Assembly: GCA_020226215.1 (NCBI GenBank)
Contig: CM035235.1
Span: 2,307,151 to 2,371,150, forward strand
Origin: Sindora glabra
Taxonomy: Eukaryota; Streptophyta; Magnoliopsida; Fabales; Fabaceae
Length of the DNA: 64,000 nt
Reading direction: 5' to 3'
Both the position numbers and the translations under genes were made by a program. Shown here one piece after another: positions 10,962 through 23,931 of this stretch. Each line of letters starts with the position of its first letter. Positions within the stretch are counted from its first letter, which is position 1. The notes beneath the pieces were generated by a model. The model worked only from the letters and a program-made list of their open reading frames with translations, was not told the origin of the DNA and did no database searches.

Positions 10962-12563
10962 TGTAATACCTAGATTCACAAGGTCTAATAATTAAGGGAT
11001 TATTTAAAAAATATGAAAGATAAAAAAATTAGTTAGTCCACTTCAAAAAAGGCTTAAACCTTAGAAAGATACCTAAAAAAAGGGCTAAGCGATCAAAAAA
11101 TGACCTTTATTTTAAAAGAAGCACAAAAAAAGTTAAAACACCACTTTCTTTGAAAAAGGTCAAAGGGGGTTATAAAATCTTGCCTTCGAAGAGGATAACT
11201 CCAAAGAGGATTAGGAGGATCATAAGATCTTGCTTATAAAGAGATCATTTCGAAAGAAGGTCTTAAAGAATCAAAAGATTTCAACTCTGAAAAGATCTAG
11301 CTATCATCTCCACAAAGGCATAAGGGGTCAAAAGGTCCTACCTTTAAAGAGATTCTATAAAGTCAAAAGAGTCATTTTCAAAGGAGGATTCAAAATAGAT
11401 TAAAAGATCCACCTCCCTCCTTATTTCTACAGAGGACATAAAAGGTGAAAAGGTCCTACTTTTAAAAAGATTTTATAAAATCAAAAGAGTCCATCTTAAA
11501 CAAAGACCCAAAATAGGTTAGATGACCCACCTTGTATTATCGACTATGTGAAGGAGTTTATAGAAAACAATTTTCTCTCCTTATTCATACTTAACACCTA
11601 AAATAGATTGTTTGTTTTATCTTACACACCACCTCTACCATAAAGGCATAAACTAATAATGTTTCATAAAGACCAAAAGGCTAACTAGCAGTCATTTGAT
11701 CCAAAGGGAAGGATTATTTTGACAACAAGAACAAAGCAAATTCTTTCCCAACCTCTTGGGAATACTTAGATTATGCAACATGGAAGAAAGATTGGAATAA
11801 AGGTCTCACTATGACCTATAAAAAGGGCAAGCATATCATGCTTGACCTTTTTCAGTTATATGTCGTAGATTATAAGGAATTTAAAGGCCTTTATACTCAA
11901 TGGACCACTAATCAAACTTGTCACAAGCACACAATACCTTTAACCATCCTGAAGGAAGAATTGTGACTATTATTGTCACTATTACCTTTACACACCACCA
12001 CTATAACTAACATTACCCTACTACCACTACATACCGCTACTAATGTATACCACTATCACTATCACTGCAAGGGACACCTACTACCCTATACCATATTGTA
12101 CCTTTTATCCTAAAGATTTCTTACTAGTCTAACTCTCTATACTAAACATAACTATTCCTTGTAGCTTATATCCATGCTAGCCATTTGGCTAGTTATAAAT
12201 ACCCTTTTCATAAATTGTAAGCAAAAGAGGATGGATAGATAAATAGATAGAGAATAACACATAGAGAAGAAAAAGAAACATATATATAGAAATAATAAAG
12301 AGAAAAACAAAAAGGCTTAATAGTAGGAAAAAAACCTATAACACAAGAAACTTAAGAAAACTCCAAAATCTTTTAGCTGACTTGACTTTTTAACCTATCA
12401 ACCTTCAAAAAGGTCTAGGAGGTTCATTAATTTAAGAGACATAGCTCTTTTGGTTTATTTATAGTTAGGTTATGGAATGCTTATTCCTCATTTACCCTCA
12501 TAACCATTATCTTGCATTTCATTATTATACTTATACCTCCTAAATAAAGAACCCACTAAAACA
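10962..12563 (+). repeat. Probable 5' LTR of a Tat-lineage Ty3/gypsy element
   Basis: The LTR starts TGTAATACCTAGATTCAC at a clean break in the TRIM array and ends ACTAAAACA just before a gypsy-type PBS, giving 1602 bp. A core promoter candidate TATAAATACCC lies near 12195, 370 bp before the LTR end, as expected for U3/R. A purine-rich section at about 11150-11560 contains an imperfect tandem duplication of period about 118 bp (anchored by AGGTCCTAC at 11333 and 11451). I could not find a matching 3' LTR, so the boundaries rest on the ends, the PBS and the break in copy A homology. Confidence 0.6.
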
Positions 12564-12568
12564 TCCCC

Positions 12569-12587
12569 TTGGTGACTCCATTAGGGA
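12569..12587 (+). promoter_or_regulatory. Primer-binding site of the Ty3/gypsy element
   Basis: TTGGTGACTCCATTAGGGA follows the presumed LTR end by a few bases. It closely resembles the common plant gypsy PBS form TTGGCGACTCCACTGGGGA, with differences that are mostly C to T or G to A changes. Confidence 0.65.
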
Positions 12588-12889
12588 AATGTATACAGAG
12601 ATGATGTTTAATCAAGATATGGTTACTTAAAGTTTAAGTGGGAGCCTTAAGTTGGCAAGCATTCCTACCAATGACATTACCTCACTGATTACTCATTCCA
12701 ATATGAATCTATCCTTTATAGCATACCTATTTCTTATAGTTCTAATTACCCTAACCATCAATAAACTTAATTCATTGTAATTATATGCACCCACATGTAA
12801 CTTTTCTTGCTAACTTTAACTAGAGGTCTAAGTCTTAACATTAGGCTTTATTCTTCAACCTCCTTTTGCCCAGTGAATATTATGTTACA

Positions 12890-13950
12890 ACAAGCACCTC
12901 TACCACCTGACAAACATAAAAAAATAACTTTGCCTCCCTTTTTGTGATGATGGTTCCCATAGAACTCCTAGAATAACTTATTCAAGATTAATAACAAATG
13001 CATCAAGCCATTAGTGAATTGACATGTTAAGTCAAAAGATTTTCTTAAATAAACCCTTATAATTTTTGACATAATTAAATAGTGAAGAGCTTACCAAACA
13101 TGAATTCCTTACCTAAAAATAGTTACTTTACACCATGTGACATGAGCAAATTCATACTAAGAACATCCCTTATCAAGAAGAAGTATGCCAGGATGCTAAG
13201 TGTGTCCTACCAATCCTATTTATGGAGGATTACCTTTGATGATTCTTAAAAAATTAAGATGAAGAGTAGAGATTGATATTGAATTTCGACCACTCTTTCC
13301 TTATAGCATTTCTAAATGCCTATATCCTTTAGGATATCAACACCCTTCTATTTCAAAACTTTAATGAAAGTGAGAATACTAAAGAATATATCCATTAATT
13401 TGTTTATGATATCAAAATCTTTAATACTGATCATAACATGTGCCTCAGAGAGTTTCCCAAATCTCTTTTCAACAAAGCTTATTCATGATACACTAAATTA
13501 TAGCTAGGATCGTCCCCTAGCTAGAATGATATAATTACAACCTTTTGTAATAAATTCTTTTTGACACAAAGGAAAACTCATTTGATAGACCACAAAAGGA
13601 TGAGATAGCTGTATATATAGTGGCTTTTATCAGAAGACATAATAAGCAAGGTCAAGATTGCCAAGAGGAAATTTCTAAACTAGCTCTAGTCTAAAGTTGC
13701 ATTACTAATATGGATAACCTTATTGCTTCATATCTTTATCATAATGATATCCAATCTTTTAATAACCTAATTACTATAACGGGGAAGCTTTCTAACTCCC
13801 TCAAATTACAGTCAAAAGAACACAATCCTATAATGAAAGAGGCACAAATGTTACCATAATAGAAGTTGCCAAGAATGTTTAGACTTGGTTTTATTTCAAA
13901 AAAAGGAACAAGTTATAACTAAGCTCCTCTTTTGAATAGTGATCAACCAA
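12890..13950 (+). pseudogene. Decayed gag of the Tat-lineage element
   Basis: The conceptual translation is broken by many stops and shifts. Around 13440-13600 it still reads like the capsid block of Tat gag proteins: an LREFPKSL-like piece, then KAYS.YTKL, then a NKFF-like piece and a short run resembling the KTHL part. No complete frame survives. The spacing from the PBS (about 300-1000 bases) is right for gag, and the protease frame follows. It cannot make a functional protein. Confidence 0.65.
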
Positions 13951-14643
13951 GAAGACCTAACCTTAGATTGTTATATTAGAATGAAGAGGTCCCAGTTCTT
14001 TTCCTGTATTTTATAGAAAAAGCTCATGCTGTGTTGAAGGCATAAGTAGAAGATTAAAAGATAGAGTTACCACAACCTAAAGGCCATGTCTCTGAAGTAT
14101 AGTAAAATGCACTTTATTTTTGTCATCACCATTAGTTGCTAATTCATACATTTGCTGAATGCTTTATATTAAGATAAATTTTCTAGAACATATTAAGGAA
14201 TGGTGAGTTATAATTCTCCCAGCTTAAAAAAGATAAAGCTGATTGACATTTTTTCTTCAATATGGTGTAAACATCATTTCTTGCTTATATAATCCTATTG
14301 TTAAAATGCCTGTTGAAAACTTTAAAAGAGGACAACAACTCATAGAAACCTTTAATGATTCTCTAGATAGACCTTTGATCAAATCTCTTAACTTTTTCTA
14401 CTCTTTTAACCTCATTGAATTTGATGAAATTAGGAAATATTAAGCCTCCTTAGAAATTGAAAAGATTTTTTAAGATTAAGGTAAAAGTGACTATACTATG
14501 AATGAGAATTTATAAAAGATAACTTTGTTCATTATAATGTTATTATGTTCAAATAAGCTGATAAGGAGGTAACTTATACAAGTCACAATTAACCTTTATA
14601 CCTAGAAAGCACAATGGAAAGAACTAAGGTCACTTAAGCCCTT

Positions 14644-15081
14644 GTGGATAATAGGTTAAGAGATAATGTCAAACCCTTATCTTTATTTAGAGTTATTAAT
14701 TTTCCTAAAAATCATATAAAAAAAGCGTTAATGATCTTGAACACTTTCAAGAGTAGTCCTATTGAAATTATTAGCTATGTTCACCTCAACCTTAGAGTAG
14801 GGCCCATCAAGATAGCAAATAGGTCTTGTATTATTAAAGTAACGTCAAGTTACCATATTTTGCTGGGTCATCCATGGTTACACATTCATAATTGCATTCT
14901 TTCCATTTTCCACCAATGTGTTAAGATAAATTTCATAAGGAAAGACATTAAGCTTTATGTGAAAAATAAACCATTTGATGAAGATAAAGCTCATTTCACA
15001 AACACAATTTACTTTAATGAGCTATCCAAGTTAAGGATGAATGCACTTGCCAAGCTACAAGTAACCTATCAATATGAGTAA
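14644..15081 (+). pseudogene. Retropepsin-like protease domain of the Tat element (open 145-codon remnant)
   Basis: The open stretch contains SSYHILLGHPWLH, followed by a FHQCVK-like piece. It matches the plant Tat protease signature SYHVLLGRPWIH...STYHQCLK. Near its start the active-site segment reads LVDNRLRDNV where family members have an LVDNGS-type triad, so the catalytic glycine is replaced by Arg. The flanks are full of stops. This is the longest open part of the element, probably because the region is short rather than because of selection. It sits between gag and RT as expected. Confidence 0.8.
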
Positions 15082-15432
15082 GGATAGAGACAAATAAGTT
15101 ATTACAATAGAGGTGTCTCATCCCCACAAGAGAAATAACTTTTTCTCAAGTCAATCTACAATCTTTATTACATAGCTATCAATAGCACTCACTTCGGACA
15201 AAGTCAAAAAAATTGAACTACCTACTAAGAAACCTAAACTAAAATCGTTAGTTGTCCATCATACTAAAAAGGCAAATGAAAAAACCATATACCATTTTAT
15301 GTAGGATAATGATCCTTAGAGATTAGAAAAAAAATGGGACCACTTTTACCCATAGATCCCTCAAACCCTGATGTACATGAAGATAGGGAAGTAGAGTCTC
15401 CCTCTCTAAAAGGGAAATTAAAATAAGTGTGG

Positions 15433-15514
15433 CTCATGTTACAAGATAACCTAAAACCTTTAGTAAGGAATGACTCATGTTACAAGATAACCTAAAACCT
15501 TTAGTAAGGAACTA
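15433..15514 (+). repeat. 41-bp direct tandem duplication
   Basis: The unit beginning CTCATGTTACAAGATAACC occurs twice in a row (from 15433 and from 15474) with essentially no change. It lies in the degenerate spacer between the protease and reverse transcriptase remnants and looks like a recent slippage or repair duplication. Confidence 0.8.
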
Positions 15515-15699
15515 GAAGTGACTGATTAACTTTTATTAGTGTTATCCTTACAATGAAAGAATAAGAGAAATTAACTGCACTATTTAACACGTTTAAAGAT
15601 ATATTTGCATAAAAATATCATGAAATGCTAAGCCTTAGCCTTAGTCTAATGTCTTGCCACCTAGATATTTGTCCAAATGAAAAACTAGTCAAGCAAACA

Positions 15700-16790
15700 C
15701 TTTGATAATCCCCCCTGATGTCGAAAATGAGATAAAAAGAGAAATTGGAAACTTTTTAAAGCGAGATTGATTAAACCAATCAAGCATTTAATGTTGCTAG
15801 TTAATGTTGTCCTCATAAAAAATGCGTAAATTCATATTTATGTGGACTTCAAGGATTTAAACAAGGCTTGCCTTAAAAATGAATTTCCTTTACCTTATAT
15901 TGACATATTAATTGATTTCATAATTGGCCATGATAGATTCCCATTCTTAAACAACTTTAGTAGATATAATTAGATCTTGATGTACATTTAAGATTTTATC
16001 AAGACTGTATTTTGAACTCATATGAGGATTTTTCACTACATATGATGCCCATAAAAATGCAAGAGCCATATATCAACATGGCATGAGTGCTATATTCCAT
16101 GATATATTACATGATTTTATGAAAGACTAAATGGTTGATATTATAGTTAAGTTAAAAATAAAAAAAAGATCATTTAGGCAATCTAAGAAAAGTTTTTAAA
16201 AGATGCAAAAAATATCTTCTAAATCTCAATCCACAGAAATGTGCCTTTGATGTCTTATTTAGTAAGTTCTTAGGGTATAAAGTGCACAAGGATGGAATCA
16301 AGGTGAACATCAGGAAGGTAGATGCTATTTTGAAAATGTCATAGCCCACTAACTTTAAAGCATTAAAAGGATTTCTTAGGAAGGTCCCCAATATTCAAGG
16401 GTTTATACTTGCATTATTAAAGCTCATAAGCCTTTTTCAAACCACTGCTCAAAGAAAAAATTCTCTTTTTTTTGTATAAAGGAACATCCAACAACTTCTA
16501 AAAAGATATTAAGCACCCTTAACTCCACTAATGCCATGACCACCCCACAGTATGGCCTACTTTTCATACTTTAACCCACACTTACAACCAAATTTATATA
16601 GGCTTTACTTAAGGAGAAAATAAAGCGGAAAAGCTAGTATATTACTTAAGTAAATTACTCAAGGGGATAGAATTGAATTATCCTCCCATAGAAAAGCATT
16701 GTCTTGCCTTTGTTTATACTACACAAAAGTTTAGGCATTACTTCCTAGTGTACCCCATTTGCCTAATAACTTAATCTAACCTAATCAATT
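15700..16790 (+). pseudogene. Reverse transcriptase and RNase H remnants of the Tat element
   Basis: Conserved blocks appear in family order across shifting frames. They are a VDFKDLNKAC and EFPLPYIDIL block (about 15838-15912), an IIGHDRFPFL block, KNARATYQHGMSAIFHD (about 16054-16105), LNPQKCAF and FLGYKVHKDGI (about 16220-16290), and LKGFLRKV. RNase H shows VYYLSKLLKG and ELNYPPIEKHCLAFV (about 16637-16720). The polymerase box, YVDD in working elements, reads MVDI here (about 16132-16143), which loses an essential Asp. Stops and shifts are frequent, so the element is dead. Confidence 0.85.
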
Positions 16791-17089
16791 TTTTTCTTAA
16801 AAGGCTCGTACTCATAAATTGGATGGCAAGGTAGATGCTACTACTCAGTTAGTATGATATCACTATAGAAACTCTTAAAGGAATGAGAAGTCAAGCTTTA
16901 GCATATATCTTAGCCCAATTCCTTTATAGGGAATATAAACCTATGTTAAAGGAAATACTGAGAGAAATTTTAAAGAATGATATATACACAATTTGAATAG
17001 ATGTGATATCCTAGACTTTATACTTTGATGAATCTCCATCAATTTCAAAAAAGGTTCTAGAATTGTGCCTAGAAGTTTTACTGGTGAAT

Positions 17090-17420
17090 CATACTTAATA
17101 GGTTACAAATTAGGCTTCACATATATTAATAATAGAGCCTAGTATAAAGCATTAATCCTTGGCATAATAATAGCAAAAGATTTAAGGGTAGAAACTTTCT
17201 CTGTGAGGGGGAACTCAATACTTATCATAAAATAAATGATAAAAGATTTCAATGTAAAAGAATCCACACTTTTAGCTTACAAGGAAATTACATAGATTTA
17301 CACTATAATATTCCAAGTAATTACTTTCCACCATGTTCAAAGAGAAGGAAATCGGGAAGTAGATGCACTAGCCACTTTAAGGCCCAAGCTTTTTGTAAAT
17401 GAGGAAAACCTTTTAGATAT
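17090..17420 (+). pseudogene. Second (archaeal-type) RNase H domain remnant
   Basis: The reading includes YKALILGIIIAKDLRVET, then SVRGNS, then a KEIT piece and an HHVQREGNREVDALATL block ending near 17380. These match the additional RNase H carried between RNase H and integrase by the Tat lineage (Ogre, Retand and relatives). Its presence here, downstream of the first RNase H and upstream of integrase, is what places the element in that lineage. It is broken by stops. Confidence 0.8.
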
Positions 17421-18099
17421 TACCTTTAAATTGTACAACCAAATAAGGGCTATCTTTAACTTACAACATTCTTAGTTGGGAAGACGATTAGCAATATTCA
17501 TAGGTCTAAGGGCTTTTTAATCTTGTCACCATTTTAATTAGGATGTTAAAGAAATTTGATATGCCTAAAGGTACCCTTTACAAAAAAGAAATGGATAGGT
17601 TGTTGATAAGGTGCATATTAGAATATGAAGGAAGAAATTGAATGGCCAAGGCATATGAAGAAATTTATGATAACAAGGGACCATCTCTCTATAAAAGTTA
17701 AAGCAATAAGAACTTTTTTGGCCAATAATGAAGGAAAATGTAACCAATTTCAAGTTAATTGTTAGGAATGCAAAAGAGAAAGAATGGAAATAGGTTTTGT
17801 AAAAGTAGGGTGCTAGAAGAAAAATATGATTCACTACTTGTAAAATGGCTTTCTTTCCACTATTCAAAAGATGCTAAGAAAATCACTATATAAGCCAACC
17901 ACCATTTTCTTAAAGATAGGATCCTCTATGGAAAAAGCAAAAACAACATGCCATGAAAGTGTCTGAGGGAGGATCAACAACATGATGTAATGATGGAACT
18001 TTATGAAAGGGAATGCAGAAAACATCAAAGAGGCCCAAAACCCTTCCAACAACTTTTATGTATAAGGTACTATTAGTTAACTATGAAATTAGATGCTAA

Positions 18100-18935
18100 A
18101 GCATATGTGTAGCATTGCCAACCATGCTAGTTAAATGGGAATGCTATTTATGCTCTTATGATGGAATTACAAGCACTTACCACACTTTGACTATTTCATG
18201 CTTAGACATTTAAGCTAATTGGACCATTAAGTCAACATCAAAAGAAAAGGTATGGATCTTAGTGGAAGCTATTGCTTTGAGGAATGCATATGAGAAAACT
18301 ATTGCAAATTTTATCAAAAAGAATATGATTTATTATTTTAAGATCCTAAAGTGGATCATTTTAAGCAATACACCTTTCATGAATAAGTTTGTTACAAAAT
18401 TGCTAAAGAAATATAAGATTAAGCATGATAGGTCTCATCCTTACTAACCACAAGGAAATGGCCAAGCTGAAGCCACAAATAAAATACTGTTGAATATCCT
18501 CACTCAAATGGTGCATGACAAACCCAAACCTTAGGCTAACCATTTGCGTCTTACCTTGTGTGCATATCAAACAACCAAGAAAAGGCTAAACCAAGCGACC
18601 TCAATCTCCTTGGTATATAGAGCAGACATAATAGTACCTATCGAATTGCTTGTCAGAACCCTATAGAGTTATTTTAAGAAATGATTTTGTGCTCAATCTA
18701 AAGATACATCTTGATGCAGTAAAAGAAATGAGACTAAAAGCTTAAGATATGTATATTGTCACATTAACCATGTTGCTAAAGATTACCAAAGGATCGTAAA
18801 GCCATATTCTTCAAGGAAGAGGAGCAAGTTCTTTATGCTAATAAGTATATCTTAAAAGGACTACATGCTTAAAAATTTACTCTAAAATGGGAAGGATTAT
18901 ATTAGTAAAGTTAATGCAACTGATTATTATACTTT
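18100..18935 (+). pseudogene. Integrase remnant of the Tat element
   Basis: The open piece from 18262 reads through an EAIALRNAYEKTIANFI stretch and KYKIKHDRSHPY. After a stop it continues PQGNGQAEATNKILL (about 18450-18492), CAYQTTKKR and then VPIELLVRT (about 18636-18662). This is the integrase core of plant gypsy elements, where the Glu of GQAEATN is the catalytic Glu. The first catalytic Asp region (near 18210) is scrambled. Minus-strand open stretches overlapping this region (17565-17867, 17864-18052) are shadows. Confidence 0.8.
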
Positions 18936-19400
18936 ATTTAATCTAAAGACCAAATTTAAGGTAGGCTTGTTTAATTTTAAGTATAATAAGTAATATTACT
19001 AATGAAAGAGGTAAATATTATGCATTGTAAGAAGAAATTTAAAAAGAAAGAAAAAATGCATAAATTTAACCTCACAATTATGTATTCTTAGTTCAAAAAC
19101 TAAGATAAAATGACATAAAAAATAAAAAAAAGCAATTATGACAAAAGTCACTTAAAGGAAAAGGGCAAAATGGACATGATCACAATAAAAGCCATTTAAA
19201 GGAAAAATCTCAAAAAACCAAAGTCATGAAAGGCGACAATTACATTAAAAAGGTAATCCCTCTTCTTTATAATTCTTACATGCGGTAGCCTTTTTGTTCT
19301 ATAAAACCCATTAAAAAAAGAGTAGAGCCAATCACGCTAGCCCATAGCCCCATCAAACAAGTTTCCATTAGCACTAGCATGGATACTTGTTCTTAATGCA
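18936..19400. other. 3' end of the Tat element, 3' LTR not found
   Basis: This is AT- and purine-rich DNA after the integrase. I looked for a second copy of the LTR start (TGTAATACCTAG) or LTR end (CCACTAAAACA) downstream and saw neither, nor the rest of the interrupted TRIM LTR. Either the element is truncated, or its 3' part has diverged or been replaced by the following array. Confidence 0.4.
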
Positions 19401-22400
19401 TAAACTCATTAACAATGCAGTTAAAACTAGGGTGAAGTACTCCTCTCACATGTCAAATATCGATACTAATAGAAGGATGTTCCATACTATCTTAAACCAA
19501 AATAACTTTAACAATAGAGATTAATACTTCATAGATAATTTGTCTGTGTTAACCCAACCTTAGGAAAGAGTTACACATTAAGAAAGAGAATTGTGTCATA
19601 GATCTTCATAGAGCCAAATAACAAAATGTGAGTAAACTCCTATTACATTGAATAATTATTGAATGCCATAATATAGACCATCTCTAGACCCACATTTGGT
19701 ATTCCTAGACCTTTATGGTAACAAAATAAGCAAGGTCCATAACCTCAACCACTCCTAGTCCTCCATCAAGTAAGTTCACAAGGAAGTTCACTAAGAGACC
19801 ATCCATCAAGCAAGTTCACAAGGATACCTCATGTCTCCCAATCAAGTAAATCACCAAAACGGCAAATAATAAGAGGGGGAATATCTATTTCCATATAAGA
19901 AGATAAAGGGTATAACATATTGCTTAAAGGGGCAGATCTCCTCCTAGTTGAAGGAATAAGCAGTAGTTAGCTAACCTCTTCCAATCATTGGATCTTGACA
20001 AATAAGATCTACATTTTTCATCAATAAAATTCCCATATAGGACATAGAAAAGGGCTCTTTCCTTCTTTTGAAAGTGGAGAGTAAGTATTGTCACTGACAC
20101 AAGAGCTTATGAGTGGAGAAAACTTTGAGAAGCAAGGAATCATACAATGGAAGAATAAAATATGTAGGAAAAATGAAGAAAGAAGGCCAGTTTATATAGA
20201 GAAGGCTGCATGGAATTTATTGGTTCATACACTATCTCCAAAACAACCCAAGGCAAGTTGCAAATGTACGAGAAAATGGAAATGGAAGATGGTTAAGATA
20301 TATAATTTCGTAATCAGCAGCACAAAAGGGAAGAATAGAAATTCCAAATTTCTTTCATTTAAATCAGAGGATTTTAATTTCAAGTGTTGAAATATTGAAA
20401 TTTTATTCTCTCCCTTATTTTCTGTGTTTATTTAAGAATCTTTTTTATTTCTTATGTAGCTCGAAGAATCATGTGGTGTACAAAAGACATATAGCAATGT
20501 ACGAGGAACATGGTGCGCAAAGGAGCAAAATAGTAAAAAAAAAAGTGTCATCATTTATATAAATAAAGACAAAAATGGTATAGAAGGTATGGAGCTATAA
20601 AAAAAAAGAAAAAGAAAGAAAATACAAAAAGGTCATTAATGGCAATAAGTCCCTTAGAGGAATTTCAGTCACTTTTCTTACTACCCAAAATTACATCATC
20701 CACTTTCTATAAGATCCAAATGCCTCCTGAGAATAACTTTGGATCAATATTTTCTACATTCATATAAGGAAGTCTTCTCTTAATGATCTTGGCGCGTCGG
20801 TTTCCCGTATGAGTTTCAATAATGATCAGCATTGATAGCTGAAGTTGAAGTGTCATTTCCATCATCAGACATTGGAAGCTTAGGTGCATTGTGCTTTTGG
20901 AATTCCAAATGCTAACATTAACTTCTTCTGATACCTATGGTTTCCTAAATTGCTCCATTGCTATCAAAAGTTGATATGTACGCTATTTCAGCCTTTATAA
21001 GGATTGGTGTCATACTTCCAACCTCTAGGGAAAATCTCAGGTTAACTAGGAGAATGGCAAGCATGTTATAAATTAAGCAATATGGAGATCCACTATTGAA
21101 ATCCAAATCAACATCCCGAAAGGCAATACAGTGAAATCCATTTAAAAAAAGGTCTTCTAGAGCATCTTGCCTTTCTCTAGGTAGAAACAGCTGGGCATTC
21201 AATAACTCTTAATCTGGACAATCCCTAGAGTGAACTATACAATGGGGTATTGGTTCATCATCTTCAAAATTAGTCAGTGGGATTGCCACTCTGGTATGAG
21301 TATAATAGCGGAAAGGATGAACTCCCATATTAGCTCTTCATCAATAATACCCTACCAATCTGTAAACCTGCCGTAAATTTCTTTTAATATTATAAAGATG
21401 GTTATTAATAAGAGAAACAAAATCTTGAGCTTGGAAAAATCCCTGGGCTAGTACATTCTCAACAACATTCACAGTTGCTATATAGGAAGATTTTGAACCA
21501 ATACTTGCCATCTTTGTAAGAATATCGAAGGGAATAATGTAGTAATCTGCTTAAGAGTGTATAATCCAAGAAAAGCCAAGACTATTCAAGTTCCAGAATG
21601 AATGGTTGAAAGGAAAGTTTAGCATCTTATAAGTAGTCTAATAACGATTCTCCAGGCATTATAATGCTTCACAATGAATGCTGCTATTAAACCATTGCAT
21701 TTTTATGAGGGAATCGAGGATAATATTGAAGCATCAAATGAGTAATTAAAAGATAGTTAAAGAAAAAAGCTAGTGCAAAAATCAAAGATAAGTTTCATTC
21801 ATTATGAATATTATCTTATTATTTACAAGGAAAAAGGTTACAAAAATCATCAATCATGGTGAGAGGTGTTGGTTCCCTCAAAGAAGCTCCTACCTAATCG
21901 CTTTCAATCGACGATCACAGCATTCCTCTACCAGTAAATCTAAGCTCCACCTGAAAATAGTATTGGCTCAATCCTTCCCATATCAGAATAGGAAAGCCTC
22001 TTAATGATAGACCTAGTGCGACCACATCCAATGCGGGTTTCCATTATAATTAGCATTAATAATTGGTGACGTTGACTCATTTCCATCACAAGTCTTAGAA
22101 GCTTGAATGCAAATACCCCTTGTCATTCTAAATACCAATGTTAAATCTATCAAAAACCTATTTACGACACCTAGGATTAACATATTGCTGTTAACGATAG
22201 ATTGTTATTCAATTTTGGTGCACATGAAGACCATCATGATATATCCTCGTCGTTGTAGAAAAGTCCAGACAAAGAAGGAAGTTAATAGCAATTTTATAGA
22301 GGCAAAAGCGAGGGTGTCCTCCCTGAAACTCCAATTGTGATTTTTGAAGTGAAGGTGTCTCACCATCATGCTATTCTCCCAATACCAGAAAGTAGCACAT

Positions 22401-23931
22401 TGAAAGATATCCAAAGTAAAATCAATATAGGCCTTTTATCCTTCCACTACTAGAGGCAGGTACAAACTTAATCGGTTCCAATCAAACATATGTCCAAATG
22501 ATCAATGAAGCAAAGCAATCGCAAAATCTCGTGGGCATGGGTCACAAGAATGTCCATCCTGATCAAAATGAAGTGAAAACAAGGGTGAATGTCCTATAGT
22601 AATTCATAATCATACGAAGCCAACGATCCCAAAGCTTGCTGTGTTCTTATTTGAGACTAGCAATTTGAAAATCATTAAAATCTATGAACTTTTGGCTATG
22701 GAAAAAGCCCCATATTAGCATTGTATTCCTTTCATTATGGGGAAGGTTGATAGCCACCATGATAGGATTGTTAACCATGACGACAGTGTCATCAGCTATC
22801 TCAATTTCATTACAAGAGTTAGAATCTTAACTAGGCATGTTTAAAAGGCAAGATTGAGAAGGGAAAGATTGGAGTTTACATAGAAGAAAGCTCAACTTGA
22901 GAAAAAATTAATGTGCTTAAAGGATAAAGTAAGCAACTGGAAGGAAGCTCTGCATTTTATAGGGATAGAAACGACCATTCCCTAAGCATTATAATGTTTG
23001 GAAGGTGAGCAATTAACACCATTAGTAAAGTATCACACCTTTCAAGAGGTTGCAAAGGATGATATAGAAGCATCCTTTCATTGTATAGAACAGTGGGAAT
23101 AAATATTAAAAACAAAAGAATTAGCAAGAATAAAACCTTCGATTACTCAAAGTACAATTTATTTATGATTTACAAAAAAAAGAAAGAGGAAAAATGAAAA
23201 AAATAAGGATTAAGCCCAATATCGCATGACCATTTCTTTTGATGTGTTTGATAGGAATATCCCACTAATTTCACAAGATCCAAGCTCCATTTGCGTACCC
23301 TTCAGGCCCTATTTCCTTCAAATTTGTGAAAAAAAAAGTTTATCTATAATGAATACCAAGTAGATGTGTTTCAATAATGATCAATACTTTATTTGATAAC
23401 ACATCACTATCTCACTAGCCGAACGAACGAAATTAGGATAAGTTGCACCCTTAGCATCCCATAAAGAAATGTTAACTCACTTTGAATGATGAGGCATTGG
23501 GATGGAAAATGTCTCTTATCATTCTTATCATATTCTCCACTTATTCAATCCCTTGCTAGAACCTTTATAGTTATGTTCCTCCACTTGGATGATGATGAAG
23601 TTCAAATAAAAAAATACACTAGAATTGAGTAGAGAAATAAATAAAGGCTACCACTTAAATAATCAATGTCATAAATAACATTGTGAGCACTAAGACTTCA
23701 TATGTTCCCACCAAAGCTCAAGGGTTTGATATTGCCAAAGGGTGAAGGTAAAATCAAAAAGGGATTTCTTCATCTTCCATTAGTAGAGGTACCTACACTC
23801 CCAATGAGTTCGAATCAGGATTATCATCGCAATGATGAATGAAAGGTGAAATTTGGCGAGCTTCATGATAAGCATTAAGTAGTATAATGCTATCATTTTA
23901 AGAAAATCGAGTATAAGGGCAAATTTTGTAT

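Noticed and set aside
17565..18052. Minus-strand open stretches that might be antisense ORFs known from some Tat elements
   Set aside because: They are opposite the decayed aRNase H to integrase region and have no similarity to a known antisense ORF that I can recall; shadows are the simpler reading.
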